64,000 nucleotides of DNA from Paracentrotus lividus. Taxonomy: Eukaryota > Echinodermata > Echinoidea > Camarodonta > Echinidae. The stretch lies in NCBI GenBank assembly GCA_940671915.1, contig CALNVZ010002974.1:21759306-21823305 (forward strand). The letters run 5' to 3'. The notes below the pieces were generated by a model. That model ran no database searches and was not told the DNA's origin. It worked only from the letters and a program-made list of their open reading frames with translations. Numbering within the stretch: the first letter of the stretch is position 1; the number at the start of each line of letters is the position of its first letter. Positions 52,901 through 63,915 of this stretch are shown here, in pieces. A program made the position numbers and the translations under genes.

Positions 52901-55135
52901 TTCCACAAACTCTGTACAAAATCTGTACATGAGGGAAATCTATGTTCAAAATCTGTATGAACAACCACTTATTTCTAAGAATTTAGAAAGTGGATTTAGC
53001 GCGATCTTTAAAATATATATCAGTCATAAAATCTCTGCCAAATATACATGTATACCACTACCAGCAAGAGAAAAATATGATACACATGTCTACAAATGAT
53101 ACGTAACAAAATAAACTAATATTTAATTCTACTTTTCACTTTCTGAAGCGGTGTTCGATCCAACATCTAGAAAATCACATTATTCTGGACCAAGATGTAA
53201 AAGCTAAGTAGTTGAATAAAGGCAAAATATCTAATGTAAATTGATCTTACCCCTGTCTTGCTAAGACGCTCTGAGCCAGCGAGGTCAACCAAGTTGAACT
53301 TGCTACGAATGTACTTGGCATTTGATTCAGTCCTAGACCTAGACTCCACATGAATGGTGAAGATACAGTGAGAGCGAGATGATACGCTGTTCAGTGCATG
53401 AGATGCAATGGCTCGGTTTGTCTCACCCTAGAAGGTAATATAAAAGATTTATTTATTTATTATTTATTTGGCTCTTTGAAACACATATTAAGTATCTTCA
53501 TTTCAAACCAATTGACAAGAATACTAGTACAAAATAAATGCAAATTTTGTCAACCCAGTGCATCAGTGGCGGCCAGAAAAGAGGAAAGCAAACTTAATCA
53601 CTGATTGATCAAATTGGACAGGGCAGTATTGATTACAGTCACTAGATTCATGTTATGTTTTCATTGGATGAAATTTTTATAAGGGTGCATAACAAATATG
53701 TGAACTTCTTGGCACTGGCTTTAGTGGGGGGGGGGGGGGGGGGGGGGGGGGGTGGGTGATCCACTGCCCCCAATCCACTAAGAATATACGGATCTACGAT
53801 GGTGCTTCTTGATATAGGAATACATGCTATTATTGCATGAAACTGTTTGAGACACATCTATACATAGGAAATGATCATAATAAATGTGTATTCAAAAGAA
53901 TCAATGTTCACATCCAAATTTGCAATAGAAATTTATGTGCCTTAGAGTATCTGCTGAAGTTCAAATTTCAAAGATAACGAAAGGATCATCTTGAAACACC
54001 AAATTTATAAGGACACTAGTCACATTGAAGTTAAAGATTTTTTTTCCAATATATTTTATTTAAAATAAATCAGTGTTACATGTACATCCATCACATAATT
54101 ATAGCCACTAAAGATTTTGCTCCATGTTTGGTATTTTCTATGCACTTGCATTACTTCTGTTCAACATATCAACCTCAAAAATAAACACATTTTCTTATGT
54201 TAGAAAATAGAGCACTTGATGAAATATCTAACAATATAAATAATTTTCCAGAGCTTCTCCAAACAAATACCTCAAAGAGAAGATTGAGAGCTTCTTCTTC
54301 ATTGTGAGCTAGATGAACACTCAAGCCTTTGATATTAATCCCAAACTCATCCTCAGTGATCGTCATTTGGGGAAGTCCCTGAATGCTGTAAGGCAGGGTT
54401 GATAAGAGGTCAAACATGGTCTCATTGTAGATCTCTAAGTAACTGATACGAACAGTGATTGCTTGCTCAGGTCTCTCCTCAACCTCCTTGTAAACCTGAA
54501 ACAAAAGAGAAATAAAATGCTCAAAAGTAAGAAAACTATCATGGTATATGGACATATATTGATCATTTTGCTGTGCTGTATTTCATGATAAATCTCTTGC
54601 TAATAATTTGCTACTTTATCATCATTTTATTACCTTTTTTGATACGCTGGAAAAATTTTACTACTCCGTCAAATAAAATCAATAAATTTAATCCTTCATT
54701 TAAAAATAAATGGGGAAAAAATGAGCAGTTGGAACTTACATTAAAAGAAAAATATCCATAATAAATGAATTCAGAGAGGCTTCCCCTACCAATAGGGGTA
54801 TTGGTAGTACATACTATACTGAACAGTAGGATCTTTCATCCATTGGGATAAAAATTAACAAATCTTCTCAGAAACATATTAGAAATCCCTCTGTCAACCA
54901 TTTCTATGTCTTTCAACTTGTAATAGATCTGTTATAACTAGCTTAAGAAATCATGCTTTGAAAAGATGAATATAATTCTTAAGGAATTAGAAACAAGATA
55001 TAATACATACCTGTGATATAGCCCTTGGGATAACTCCTCTTTGTTTGTAATTCTCAGTAGCTCCTGTCATGGTATATGTCTTCCCAGCACCTGTCTGCCC
55101 ATAACAGAGCAATGTCCCTATATTTGAATGAAGAA

Positions 55136-55181
<46 letters not shown>

Positions 55182-58100
55182 GAATTCTTAATTTGATATT
55201 TCACATTTAATTTGTACTGGCAACAAGATATTCAAGAAAACAAAAGCAGACAAGACACAAGTATGTCTCCAAAATTGATGTTACCAAATAACAGGACCAA
55301 CTGACATGCTTTGAAAACGAAAACAAGCATCTAACACAACTATACATTTGATAGTATATCCAGAGAGTGTTATTATTATTCTCGGTCAAGTCACATACAT
55401 TGTAACATTAAAAATAGCCCATTTGATCTGGTTGGTGATTCACATTACAGCATCTTTAATTGACCAAATTAGCCCATGATGTAAAAGAGAACAGAAGAAG
55501 GCAGACATTTTAAAACAGGGCGCGACAAACCCGCTTGCCCGCTTGCCCGGGGCAAGTGAAAACCACGGGCGGGCAAGCAAAATTTTATAACACTTGCCCG
55601 ATCGGGCAAGCGGTGATTTTCAAAATAGAAATGTAAAAAGGGGACATCATCTCAGTACTGAGGTGGTAAAATCACAGTATTTCGAGTAATCACAAATCGG
55701 GCGAAAAACAGAAACACATATCAAAAGATTACCATGATTTCTTGTTTAGTTAATCAACTAAAAAGAAGTAAATTTCTACGCAACGGACTCCGTTGCATGG
55801 AGGCTGCCATATTGATTGAAAACGTAAACAATTAGCGCTAATTCGCCGATAGATGGCGCTAGATTGCTGCAAAATTAAAACCATCAGCGCGCGGAGATCG
55901 CTGTTGTTTTGTGCATATGTATATGCAGGGCGAGGGCTGTTCTGGGATCCGAGGGGCAAGCGTTTACGTCCGTGTGCTGTGTGCGTCGTCGAGTCTCGTG
56001 TGTTTTTGTTGATGACGGCGACTCGAGCGCGAGGAAGACGATCATGGCTCAAAGAAAGATAGGAGATTTTTTTTTGCGCAACGTCAACGAGCGGGAGAGA
56101 AAGACACTCAACCACCAACAACGGAAAAAACACTGACAACGGACAAAAGACAAGCGGCTGCTCCAGCAATACCAGCGAGCTCGAATGCAGAGAAAAGGCC
56201 GCGAGCAGGCAACACTCGAAGGCCTACTCCAACAGCCGCGGCGACGAAAGAAAAGAGGAAAAAATACGAATTTGTGTTTAACATAAATACTGTCTTCAAA
56301 TGTTTTTTATTGACTCGTAATTAGATTAGACCTCCTAGAGGATCTATATTTCCTGCAAAAATAAAAAGTCATGAAAAACAAAGAACATAAAAAGAAATTT
56401 TGGGCAAGTGGTTTTTCCTCTCGGGCAAGCCCAAAAAAAATCCACTTGCCCAACAGGGCAAGTGATTTTTTTTTTTTTTGTAGAGGCCTGTTAAAAGCTT
56501 TCAATGATGGTTCTACCTAGCTGGTAACTTAAAGTGATATTTTGTATAAATTTGTACACACTCACACCAACAGAAAGACTTCTATGAATGCACAAATATA
56601 TAGATCTCTTATCAAAAACATGTTTTCAAACTCAATTCCCTTTTCTTCATTCCTCTTTGTATGGGTCAACAAAGGCGATATCCTGCTTGCTACTTACTAT
56701 AGACCTTATGCATTGACGTCATCGTGCCGCCATCTTAGAGGCTGAGGCCATTGCCTTGCATATGTTTGCGATCTGCAGCTAGCACATCTCTGACAACTCT
56801 GTTTATGCATATTCCTATATACTCTGAGAGAGGGCGCTATGAGATTATGACGTCAAATGCATAAGGTCTATAGTTTGAGAACAGGTTGAAGCTTACCATT
56901 ATAGCCATCAAGTAGCTGTGTGACCAGGGGTGAAGCAACTTCCTCATAAACCTTATCCTGACTGGCATTATGTAATATACCATCCATCTTAAAAGACCAG
57001 TCTAGTAACTGGTTGTTCACCACACCTCTCTTCACATCTTTCTTGGCATGGATGTTGACAGACTATTAAAAAAAAATCAAAAGAAATAAGTTTTCTGACT
57101 AATTCATTTTTAATTAATCAATAATTATACATAAAGTTTTGAATCGAAAAAAAAATTGCAAATAACAACTAAAAGGGAAAAAAAAAGATTCCCCAACACA
57201 TCAAGTGAAAATTATTGTAAAGATCCCTAAAAACATTGAATTGATGCAGATCTAATACCAATGTATTTGACATAAATTTGTCAAATTGTAAGCAATATAG
57301 CTAAACTTGAAGAGAATGCAATATTAGTTGCATTTATATAGCGCTTAATACGATATCCACCTTAGTGTTTCTAAGCGCTTTATAGTGTTAACTAATTATT
57401 ACCCGGCTGGGCTACCCCGAAAGGCGCTCACAGCATTGAAGGAATTGCTTCCTACTGGTACCCATTCACCTCACTTGGGTCAAGTACGACAAATTTGCAG
57501 GTTGACACCTTGCCGAAGGATGCTAGTGGTATGGACGGGATTCGAACCACGTACCTTGTGATCGTAAGTCCGCTGACTTATCCACTCGACCACACCACTC
57601 CCACTCCCAATACATCCCCTCCATCAAATTATTTCGCAACATTTATTGCAATTATTTAAACAAATAAGGATAATTCCAACTCATTTACAGTAAAAAATTA
57701 AAAAAATGTCTCCCATTCAAATGATTTTTTTTTTTGCAATTAATTTGAAGGGAATAGAAAAACAACAGGAACAAAGAGATCTACACTCATGCCTAGTGTT
57801 AAGAAGTAAGAGAGTAAGTTTATAGGCAAATTTTAAAACAAGATTATGCAATAATATAAAAACAAATGAACATAAAAGTTGTATTTCATGTGGAGTAAGA
57901 AAGAATTTGTTTATGTTTTCTAGCGTAATATTTAAAATTTGCTTGAAATTTTTCACATTCTAATTTTAGAAAGACTTTTTACATTTACCCCAAAACTATT
58001 TAAGTTCTATAGTTTTTACATGAAGTCTCTCAGACTCACCTTTTCATCAGGATGAAACTCGATCATTTCCTGAGCGAATTTGTCTGTAGGCCTGGTGCGT

Positions 58101-58681
58101 ACAAAGACGCGAACCTTACTGCTCCGCTTATTCATGAAGGATGTATCACTGGACTCAAACAATCCCTGTACAGTGGAAACAGTAAAGATTCAGGATAATA
58201 AATTCTAATTCTAATTTTAAATTTTAAATATTTTTATTTTTAATTCATCACAGTTTCCTTTAAATCTTAAAATGCAAATATCACTTTGAACTACATTTCA
58301 TAGGATAAGATATAAAAAAAAAAACCAATCATTTTTGCCATTTGACATGTCTGCACATACTTCTGGATGGTCACAGTTGTGCTGCCTAATGCCTAACAAT
58401 ATTAGGAGGAACATATTTTTACAATTATCTCTAGAGGTCTAGATCATAGATCTATTTTTTAATAGATTTTTATGAAATCCAAAATTAATCGAGGTTATCT
58501 TCATCCAACCCTACCATACCATTCTAATAATCGAAGAATCATCCATGTAGACTGGAGTCTGAGCAAGAGAATAATCTTCTTCCACTTGGAATTCATCTGA
58601 ATCATCTGCCCCACCATCATTAGAACCCTGATTTGATTTCGATCCACCCTTCCCTTCACTGCGACGACCTCTCATTTTCAT
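43951..58681 (-). CDS. KIF9: Kinesin-like protein KIF9 (kinesin-9 family)
   Basis: A complete 16-coding-exon kinesin of 875 residues (human KIF9 about 790). Exons in transcript order: 58520-58681, 58040-58165, 56897-57062, 55011-55117, 54271-54495, 53251-53427, 52400-52547, 51358-51569, 50834-51085, 49572-49732, 48244-48500, 47816-47938, 46219-46398, 45322-45422, 44652-44756, 43951-44076. Every phase fits. The N-terminal motor has VRVFVRTRPT, P-loop GQTGAGKT (about 158-165), switch I NSVSSRSH (275-282) and switch II DLAGSE (310-315). The neck and coiled coil start after VVSPAVNEFFDP. Family-specific tail blocks follow: GQGFGIGVAP, NTPPLRTVAFEEFKHEKGSE, SEIQYCQKLVDQCRQRL and ENPDSASFYNAKM. KIF9 is known as a motile-cilium/flagellum axonemal motor that moves toward microtubule plus ends. 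The start is uncertain: ATG at 58681 follows a TTGCAG acceptor, and a further ATG lies at 58720. The 54-residue acidic leader is longer than in human KIF9. Confidence 0.96.
44849..45215. mobile_element. Foldback built from a short GGTCTAAT periodic motif, copy 1
   Basis: Many spaced copies of TTGGTCTAAT-like words (GGTCTAATT, GGTCTCAT, CGTCTAAT) run in one direction to about 45090. They then run inverted (ATTAGACCA, CATTAGA) to 45215, making an imperfect foldback. It lies in the KIF9 intron between exons 14 and 15. Confidence 0.75.
46400..47205. repeat. Tandem array of partial KIF9 exon 13 copies
   Basis: Five near-complete copies (about 46434-46540, 46578-46683, 46708-46812, 46838-46945, 46998-47110) and one partial copy (47150-47205) repeat the acceptor and first about 100 bases of KIF9 exon 13, in the same orientation and immediately upstream of it. 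Each unit is about 140-160 bp and is joined by a variable AATCA-repeat linker. Copies keep GATTACAG or a close variant at the acceptor and an open frame encoding VNEEGEMVISEEEFQMI, then run into the linker without a donor. The third copy has an internal deletion. Confidence 0.92.
48766..49390 (+). mobile_element. 3' fragment of a non-LTR retrotransposon (LINE)
   Basis: The frame at 48766-49068 ends in SLSFVGSTFWNKLPTPIRDS then LHIFRKSLKTYI, the characteristic C-terminal tail of CR1/jockey-type LINE reverse-transcriptase polyproteins. It is followed by about 300 bp of AT-rich 3' sequence ending in GGATAATAAATAAACTTCAA. It is 5'-truncated, with no reverse-transcriptase core. It sits antisense in the KIF9 intron between exons 10 and 11. 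Confidence 0.8.
50372..50806. mobile_element. Foldback built from a short GGTCTAAT periodic motif, copy 2
   Basis: A second copy of the family at 44849. Words such as GTCTAATGACC, TTTGTCTAATTACC and TTTGGTCTGATGTCC recur about every 14-20 bases to 50580, then the inverted words (GAATTAGACGAAA, GAATTAGACCAAG) run to 50806. It ends 28 bases from the 3' edge of KIF9 exon 9. Confidence 0.8.
53727..53752. repeat. Poly-G run
   Basis: An uninterrupted run of about 25 G in a KIF9 intron. Confidence 0.95.
55136..55179. repeat. Poly-A run
   Basis: About 43 A, only 19 bases upstream (transcript sense) of the KIF9 P-loop exon. On the transcript it is a poly-U stretch that could serve as a long polypyrimidine tract. 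Confidence 0.95.
55516..56490. mobile_element. Non-autonomous element with a ZNF862/hAT-like leader fragment
   Basis: Bounded by CAGGGCGCGAC at the left and AGGCCTG at the right, each followed inward by clusters of GGGCAAG/CTTGCCC words (55529-55618 and 56400-56465). The interior is GC-richer than its surroundings and on the plus strand begins MAQRKIGDFFLRNVNERERK. This resembles the basic, FF-containing leader of hAT-derived proteins such as ZNF862-like genes. The frame breaks at about 56133, and a second frame continues (KRPRAGNTRRPTPTAA) to KKYEFVFN. No transposase core is present. It lies in the KIF9 intron between exons 3 and 4. Confidence 0.5.
56697..56873. mobile_element. 177-bp MITE with a CRE in each terminal repeat
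   Basis: CTATAGACCTTATGCATTGA at the left is mirrored at the right (TGCATAAGGTCTATAG). Each end includes the perfect palindrome TGACGTCA (714-721 and 848-855 past 56000). It lies in the KIF9 intron just before exon 3's downstream edge. Confidence 0.85.
57327..57604 (-). mobile_element. tRNA-derived SINE
   Basis: The minus strand starts GGAGTGGTGTGGTCGAGTGG with a good A-box (TGGTCGAGTGG) and, 40 bases on, a perfect B-box (GGTTCGAATCC). A unique body follows, ending with AAGCGCTATATAAATGCAAC. Another tail fragment of this family lies at 4625-4685. It sits in the KIF9 intron between exons 2 and 3. Confidence 0.85.
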
Positions 58682-59362
58682 ATTTCCTGCAACCACCAAA
58701 GCTACTTGAATTTTCTTCATAAATTTTTCTTTTCCTGAAATTATCTTGCATTAACAAATAGATCTCGACCCAGGCCAAAGACAGTCTAACGTTAAGGTTA
58801 GACTTGATCTTAACAATCTGAGAGAAATATTAACATCAACATAGCTGTTAATTTTAGTTGGTCGTTAAATCATTTGCGGCAAGAGTTGTGCTAAAAGTAG
58901 GCTCTAACAAGTTAACTTTGTTTAATGTTAACTTAGTTGTTACAGACAAACAAGTTTAGTTAGGAAATCATGGCATGCAAAATGACATTTTCAAGTTCAG
59001 TAGCTGTTGCCATAAACGTTGTTAAATACGTCAGAATCTACCTGATGATGAAACAATAGACACGTCACAATATTAATAATGTTAAATACGCTTGTAAATG
59101 AGCCAAGCATCGGCTAACTGACAAGTGCAGTGCGCGATGCGCTTGCTCAACTTCCCGGCCAGCGGGCCGGGGTAACCAAACATGAGCTTAGCCCTCTCTT
59201 CCCCGGAGAAGAGCGAGCGCGAGCGACGAAATGTATAAATAAACAAAATTCCATATCTCATTGAATTTTAAACAGTGGGGAAACATGCACGGTCATTCAA
59301 TGATCTCATTAACTCAATCACATTTCAGAAGAAAAAAAAAGAAATCACCGTTTCATACTTAC

Positions 59363-59600
59363 CAAATGAAAAATTACGATTCATAAATTAGAATTTCAAG
59401 AACTAAATTTCCGTCCGTGCTGCTACAGCTTTGCAATGAAATGCAATTACACGCGGCGCGCGCTTGACGCGTACGTTCGTCGTCGATCGTAGTTTCTTTT
59501 CGTTGCAAATTATTGTGTACACGGCGTCGTCGTTGTTAGGGCTATTGCGCAGGCGCAAATAGACCAGCGACCAGAGGAAATCGCCTCGTTGCATGTTTGA
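59363..59600 (-). promoter_or_regulatory. Likely KIF9 noncoding first exon and promoter
   Basis: A strong donor (TTTG then GTAAGTATG) ends a candidate 5' untranslated exon at 59363, and the first coding exon of KIF9 has a matching acceptor just before 58686. The stretch 59450-59560 is locally GC- and CpG-rich and holds GCGCAGGCGCA near 59549, close to the NRF1 consensus palindrome found at many animal housekeeping promoters. I see no TATA box. The transcription start near 59550-59600 is a guess. A 63-codon open frame across this exon lacks any family resemblance and is taken as noncoding. Confidence 0.5.
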
Positions 59601-62554
59601 TCATTTTATTCATTTAGGTCGTCGATGACCAAGGTCAAGGGCATAGGCGGAGAAACCGGGGGCAGGGGGATGCCCCACTCTTTCATGTAGACTCTACCCT
59701 AAAAGTGCCCCTTTTTAATACTATACAGTGCCCTCGCTTTTACTTGGCATAAAAGGGGCCCTTTAATACTAAAAAATATACTTCTTGGGAGTCCCATATG
59801 CCCTAAACAATTTCTTTTTTTTTAAAGGGGCAATATTGGTAAGAAGCGCCCTTTTTGTGTCTTCATAATTTCTTTTAACCAACAACTTTCCACTCGGTCG
59901 CTATACGTAGGCAACCTCGCATTTAAAAATTGAATGTTATATATGCGGCCAGGGGTGGAAGGGGCTCTTCATAATTCACAGCAAAAAATGGGCCCCCTTT
60001 TGACAATTTTCTATACCCGAATTTATCTAACCAAAACTTAAATTCGGTAACTAATTCAACCATTATGCCTAGGGTATATATTAATGCACAACTAACTTCA
60101 ATTTTTAGCACAAAATTATGTATAATAATAAGGCACAATAATTAATTTCGCATTACTCTTTATAAATACTAAAAAACTCTTACAAATCCACACAGATTCT
60201 TACAACATTTAAAAAAATATAAAAAAAAAAAAAAAATCCAAAATTTTCTTCCCAGTCCCCCTCCATCCCAGAAGTTTTGCTCTCAATTATGCCACTGATC
60301 TAATATGCCCCTTTCTTCAGGAAAAGCTCCCTTTTTCCATTGTGACCCCACTTTCAAATTCGTTCCGCCGCCCCAGGGGCATAGACATGTCATGACAAGG
60401 GGGATGAATCACCGTCATGCACGATCTGAACTCAGGGCTGATTGTACAGTACTATGGAAGTTCCTATGGGAAAGAAAAAGGGGTAGGGTTGAAAAAGAAG
60501 AAAAAAAAAAAAAAAAAAGCAAAATTGAACCCGAAAACTAAGATAGAAGGTTTACTAACCTAAAAAATTACTAGAAACCTTTTGGGGCGCCAAAAGTTAA
60601 CACTTTAGTGGTGCTATGTAAGGGGGCGCCAAAATTAATAAGGGAGGAAACATGCCCAAAATCGAACTGTGGATCACACGATCTCCTTTTTCTTCCTCTC
60701 CTTCTTTCTTTCCTTTCTTCTTTTTCCTTCTTCTCTTTTTTTTTTTTCTTTTTTCCTTTTCCTTTTTTGCGGCCCCTTGAAGCTCCGCCTGGGGCAACGT
60801 GCCCCTTGCCCCCCCTAGATACGCCACTGTATAGTGTAAACTTTCGCAAGATTAGATGGTGGTGTCCAGTTAGTTATCCCTCGTCTTAGTTCTCTTCGTC
60901 TCTGCTTCTAGTAGTGAAACACAAATTAATTTTATTGTGAATTTCCCTTTTTGTGTCTCATTTGCAAATTTTAGAATTTCTTGATTCACGATTTGGAGGC
61001 AAAAGTTGGCTGTTCTGATACTATCTTTAGTAATCCGTAGTGTAGGAAGCTCTTGGTTCACCCGCAACTTTAACAGGCGGTATGACTATATGTGCTAACG
61101 TTATTCCGGACAACGTAGCTCTACATGAGTGTGAGTATGATCTAAATCTACTTTAAATTTGGAAAATTCTTCATAATTATTTATAGCTCTAACAGCTTTT
61201 AATGATTCAATTTTCAATTCAATTCCATTTAATTTATTTCCACAATTCAAATAAAACATATTTACATAAAAATCATATGGCAAATCATTGTGATTACCTT
61301 CAATGAAATAATGCTCTTGTTGCTATTGATTTCAGCTTTCTGGGTAGTAACTATAAAGACTAGTGCATGGTCATCTGTTTTCATTTTCCTTTTTTCATTT
61401 CAGAGTTTGCTAGAGATATTCGTAGGGATTGGTTTTGCAGCAGGGCCACACTTGGGGAGTTTATTTTATGGAGTAAATTAAATGCTAATTTTACGTATTT
61501 TCCCAAAATCTTTTATCGTGCATCCATATTTCTGATTAGACGCAGTGCAATTCCATAAAGTGATTTATATATTTCATTTTGTCTGTGTCAGGACAATCAG
61601 CAAGTGGGGGGGGGGGGGGGGGTATTGACAAAATAATAAATTTAAGCACACGGGTAAGGATCAACAAAATGTCATATCGAGTTTAGTCTTAAAAACGGGA
61701 ATTTCGTCTTTTCACAATAACTTCCAATGGGATCTTAGAAGATACAAAGAATAATTATAAACGTCGTTAACATTTTCAATCTACGATATTTATATGGCGA
61801 TAGAGGGGACTCTACTAAGCAGAATATTTCAACGATTCTCCGTTTCTGCTCTCTCTCTCTCTCTCTCTCATCTCTGTCCATGTGATTGTCTGTGTATCTT
61901 TACCTCAATATAGATTGGGGCTATAAATCTCCCTTCATTGCATAGGATGTATATCCATTACGCAAGCTTCACCAATATCTTCATCATTCAAGTTTCTATG
62001 TAAGTACGCTCAGCAGTGGATCCAGGATTTTAAACTGGGGAAGAGAGTCGTTAAATTTTGAAAACGGGGCCTAATACGGGAATTTTGTAATAATATTACA
62101 TATTTATATTTAAATGATAATTGTGAATAATATTTACATGAATTATATAATAATGCTTGATGGAAGTGGTTATCCAATTATTTGTGAGCTTGGACGGGAC
62201 TAACCCTGCATTAAAAAAAAAACTTTAATAAAAAAACAAACAATATAATGAGGGTGTTTAGGAGCAAATACCTGTTCGCCCACGTACTTCAATTGGATCC
62301 GCCCATAATATGCACATCAAATCAAAGAAAGACAGATGGGCCTAACAGAAAAAAATGCATGAAATGGCTATCGAAGGCTAGAAAAAATCAACAGAAACAG
62401 AAAGAGTGACATTTAAGAAAATAGTCATATTTATTATGCTATAACCACCCATTTAAGACTTTTAACTATATCAATGATCTTCTGATGGTTGCAGTTCGAT
62501 CATAAGTTCTTAGATAGACACACGGAGAAATACAAACAATTGTTTTTTGTTTGG
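59601..62554. other. Right-hand region upstream of KIF9
   Basis: About 3 kb without an intact gene. The segment 59640-60840 is full of G- or C-run repeats (GCCCCTTTTT-like words; a poly-T/poly-C stretch at 60680-60770). A trace of an MFS transporter lies at 61404-61943, with a poly-G run at 61602-61622 and a (CT)n tract at 61852-61869. Confidence 0.5.
61404..61943 (+). pseudogene. Decayed MFS transporter exons (SLC18B1-like)
   Basis: An acceptor (TTTCATTTCAG) opens 61404-61472, which reads SLLEIFVGIGFAAGPHLGSL then FYG in phase 0 up to a GTAAAT donor. The pattern LLE-F-G-G-GPxLGxLFYG is typical of the motif C region of MFS transporters such as SLC18B1. About 440 bp on, an acceptor-like AATATAG is followed by bases that read IG, then YKSPFIA after a one-base shift. 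This is the expected next block (VGGYxxPF), but broken by a missing base and a stop. No other exons are seen, so a gene remnant is inferred. Confidence 0.4.
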
Positions 62555-63915
62555 TTAATTTTTTTTTTTTTGTTTGGTGATGTTTGGGTTTGGTGTTTGG
62601 TTGGTGTGGGTGTGTGGTGATGGGGTGGTGTTTTGGGTGGTGGTATTGTTTGTATTTTGCTGTTTTTTTTTGTTTGGTTTGGTATATTTTGGTGTGGGGT
62701 GTGTGGTTTTGGTTTGGTGGTGGTTGTTTTTTTGTGGTGGGGTGTTTGTGGGTGGAATCTGGTTGTTGATTTTATTTTTTGTTGGGGGTGGTGGGGTGGG
62801 TTGTTTTTTGTGGATTTAGGATTGGTTTTTTTGTTGTTTGGTTTGGCTTTGTTGTGGGGTTGGGTTTGTGGTGTGGTTGGGGGTGCAGGGCTATTATTTA
62901 TGTTTTTGTGTGCTGTTGAGGGTGTGTAAAATATTTTTTTTTATTTTGGTGGTGTGGTGGGGATTGGGTTGTGTTTTGTGTGTGTTGTGGTTGGGTTTTG
63001 GGGTGGCTTGTTGTGTTGGTTTGTTGATCTTTTTGTTTATTTGTTTGGGTGAGTTGGTGTTGTTGTTTTGGGGATATTGTTGCTGGTGGGAGGGTGTTGG
63101 GTTTTTGTGTGTGTGTTGAGTTGTGGAGATAGTGTGGGGTTTTATAATTTTTTTTTTTGGTGGGTTATGGGATTGGTGGGGGGTGTGTGTTGTTTTGGGG
63201 TGGGGGTTGGTGGTTGTGTGGTGGGTGTGGTGATGTGGTGAAGGTTTGTTGTTGTGTGTTTTGTGTGGTGTGTTCTGGGGTCGGTGTCGGTTGTGTGTTT
63301 TGTGTGGTTTTGGTGTGTTGTTGTTTTATTTTTTGTTTTTTTTGTGGTTGGGATTGTTGGGGGTTGTTTTTTGGGGGGGGTGGTTTTGGTTGTGTGTTTG
63401 GGGTTAGGTTTATTATTTTTCTTTTGGGTGTGGGGATGTGGTGTTGTGGGTGGGTATTTGTTGTTGGTTTTTATTGTTTAGTTTTGTGTTGTGGTTTTTG
63501 GATTATGAGATGTTGTTTTGGTTGTTGGGTGTTTGTGAGTTTTGTTTTTTGTTTGGGTTGTGTTGTTTGTGTGTGGTTGTTGGTGAGGTATTTGTGTGGG
63601 TGGGAGTTGTTTTGTATATTGTTGGTGTGGGTTGTGGGGTGGTGGTGTTTGTGTAGGGTGCGGGTGGTTGTAGTATGTTTTTTGGTGGGTTTTGGTTTGT
63701 TTTGATGTGTTGGGTTGTGTTGTTCTGTTGTTGTATTGTTGTGTTGTGGGGTGTGTGTGTGGTGGTGGTTGTGGTGGGTGTTGGTGGTTGTTTGGTTAGG
63801 TTTTTGTTTAGTTTTTTTGTTTGTTGGGGGGTGTGTGCTGTGGTTTTGGTTGGTTTGGTTTTGTTGTAATTTTTGTGTGGTTGGGTGTGATGTGTTTGGG
63901 TATTTTGTTTGGAGG
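62555..63915. repeat. 1.35-kb block composed almost only of G and T
   Basis: On the plus strand nearly every base is G or T, with scattered A and very few C, and no clear repeat unit. It begins sharply after ACAATTGTTTTTTGTTTGG and ends at GGTATGACTCTAGTTAATAT, where normal composition returns. The many open frames (Trp/Val/Gly/Cys/Phe only) result from composition and are not genes. Confidence 0.9.

Noticed and set aside
55853-56169. Intact protein-coding gene inside KIF9 intron 3
   Set aside because: The leader frame ends at about 56133 and continues only in another frame; no downstream domain or splice partner is seen.
59403-59594. 63-codon frame at the KIF9 promoter
   Set aside because: It spans a likely noncoding first exon; the Arg-rich content follows the CpG-rich composition.
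62574-63869. Several overlapping plus-strand frames of 60-182 codons rich in Trp, Val, Gly and Cys
   Set aside because: They are a product of G/T-only composition, in which TAA and TGA stops are rare by base content.
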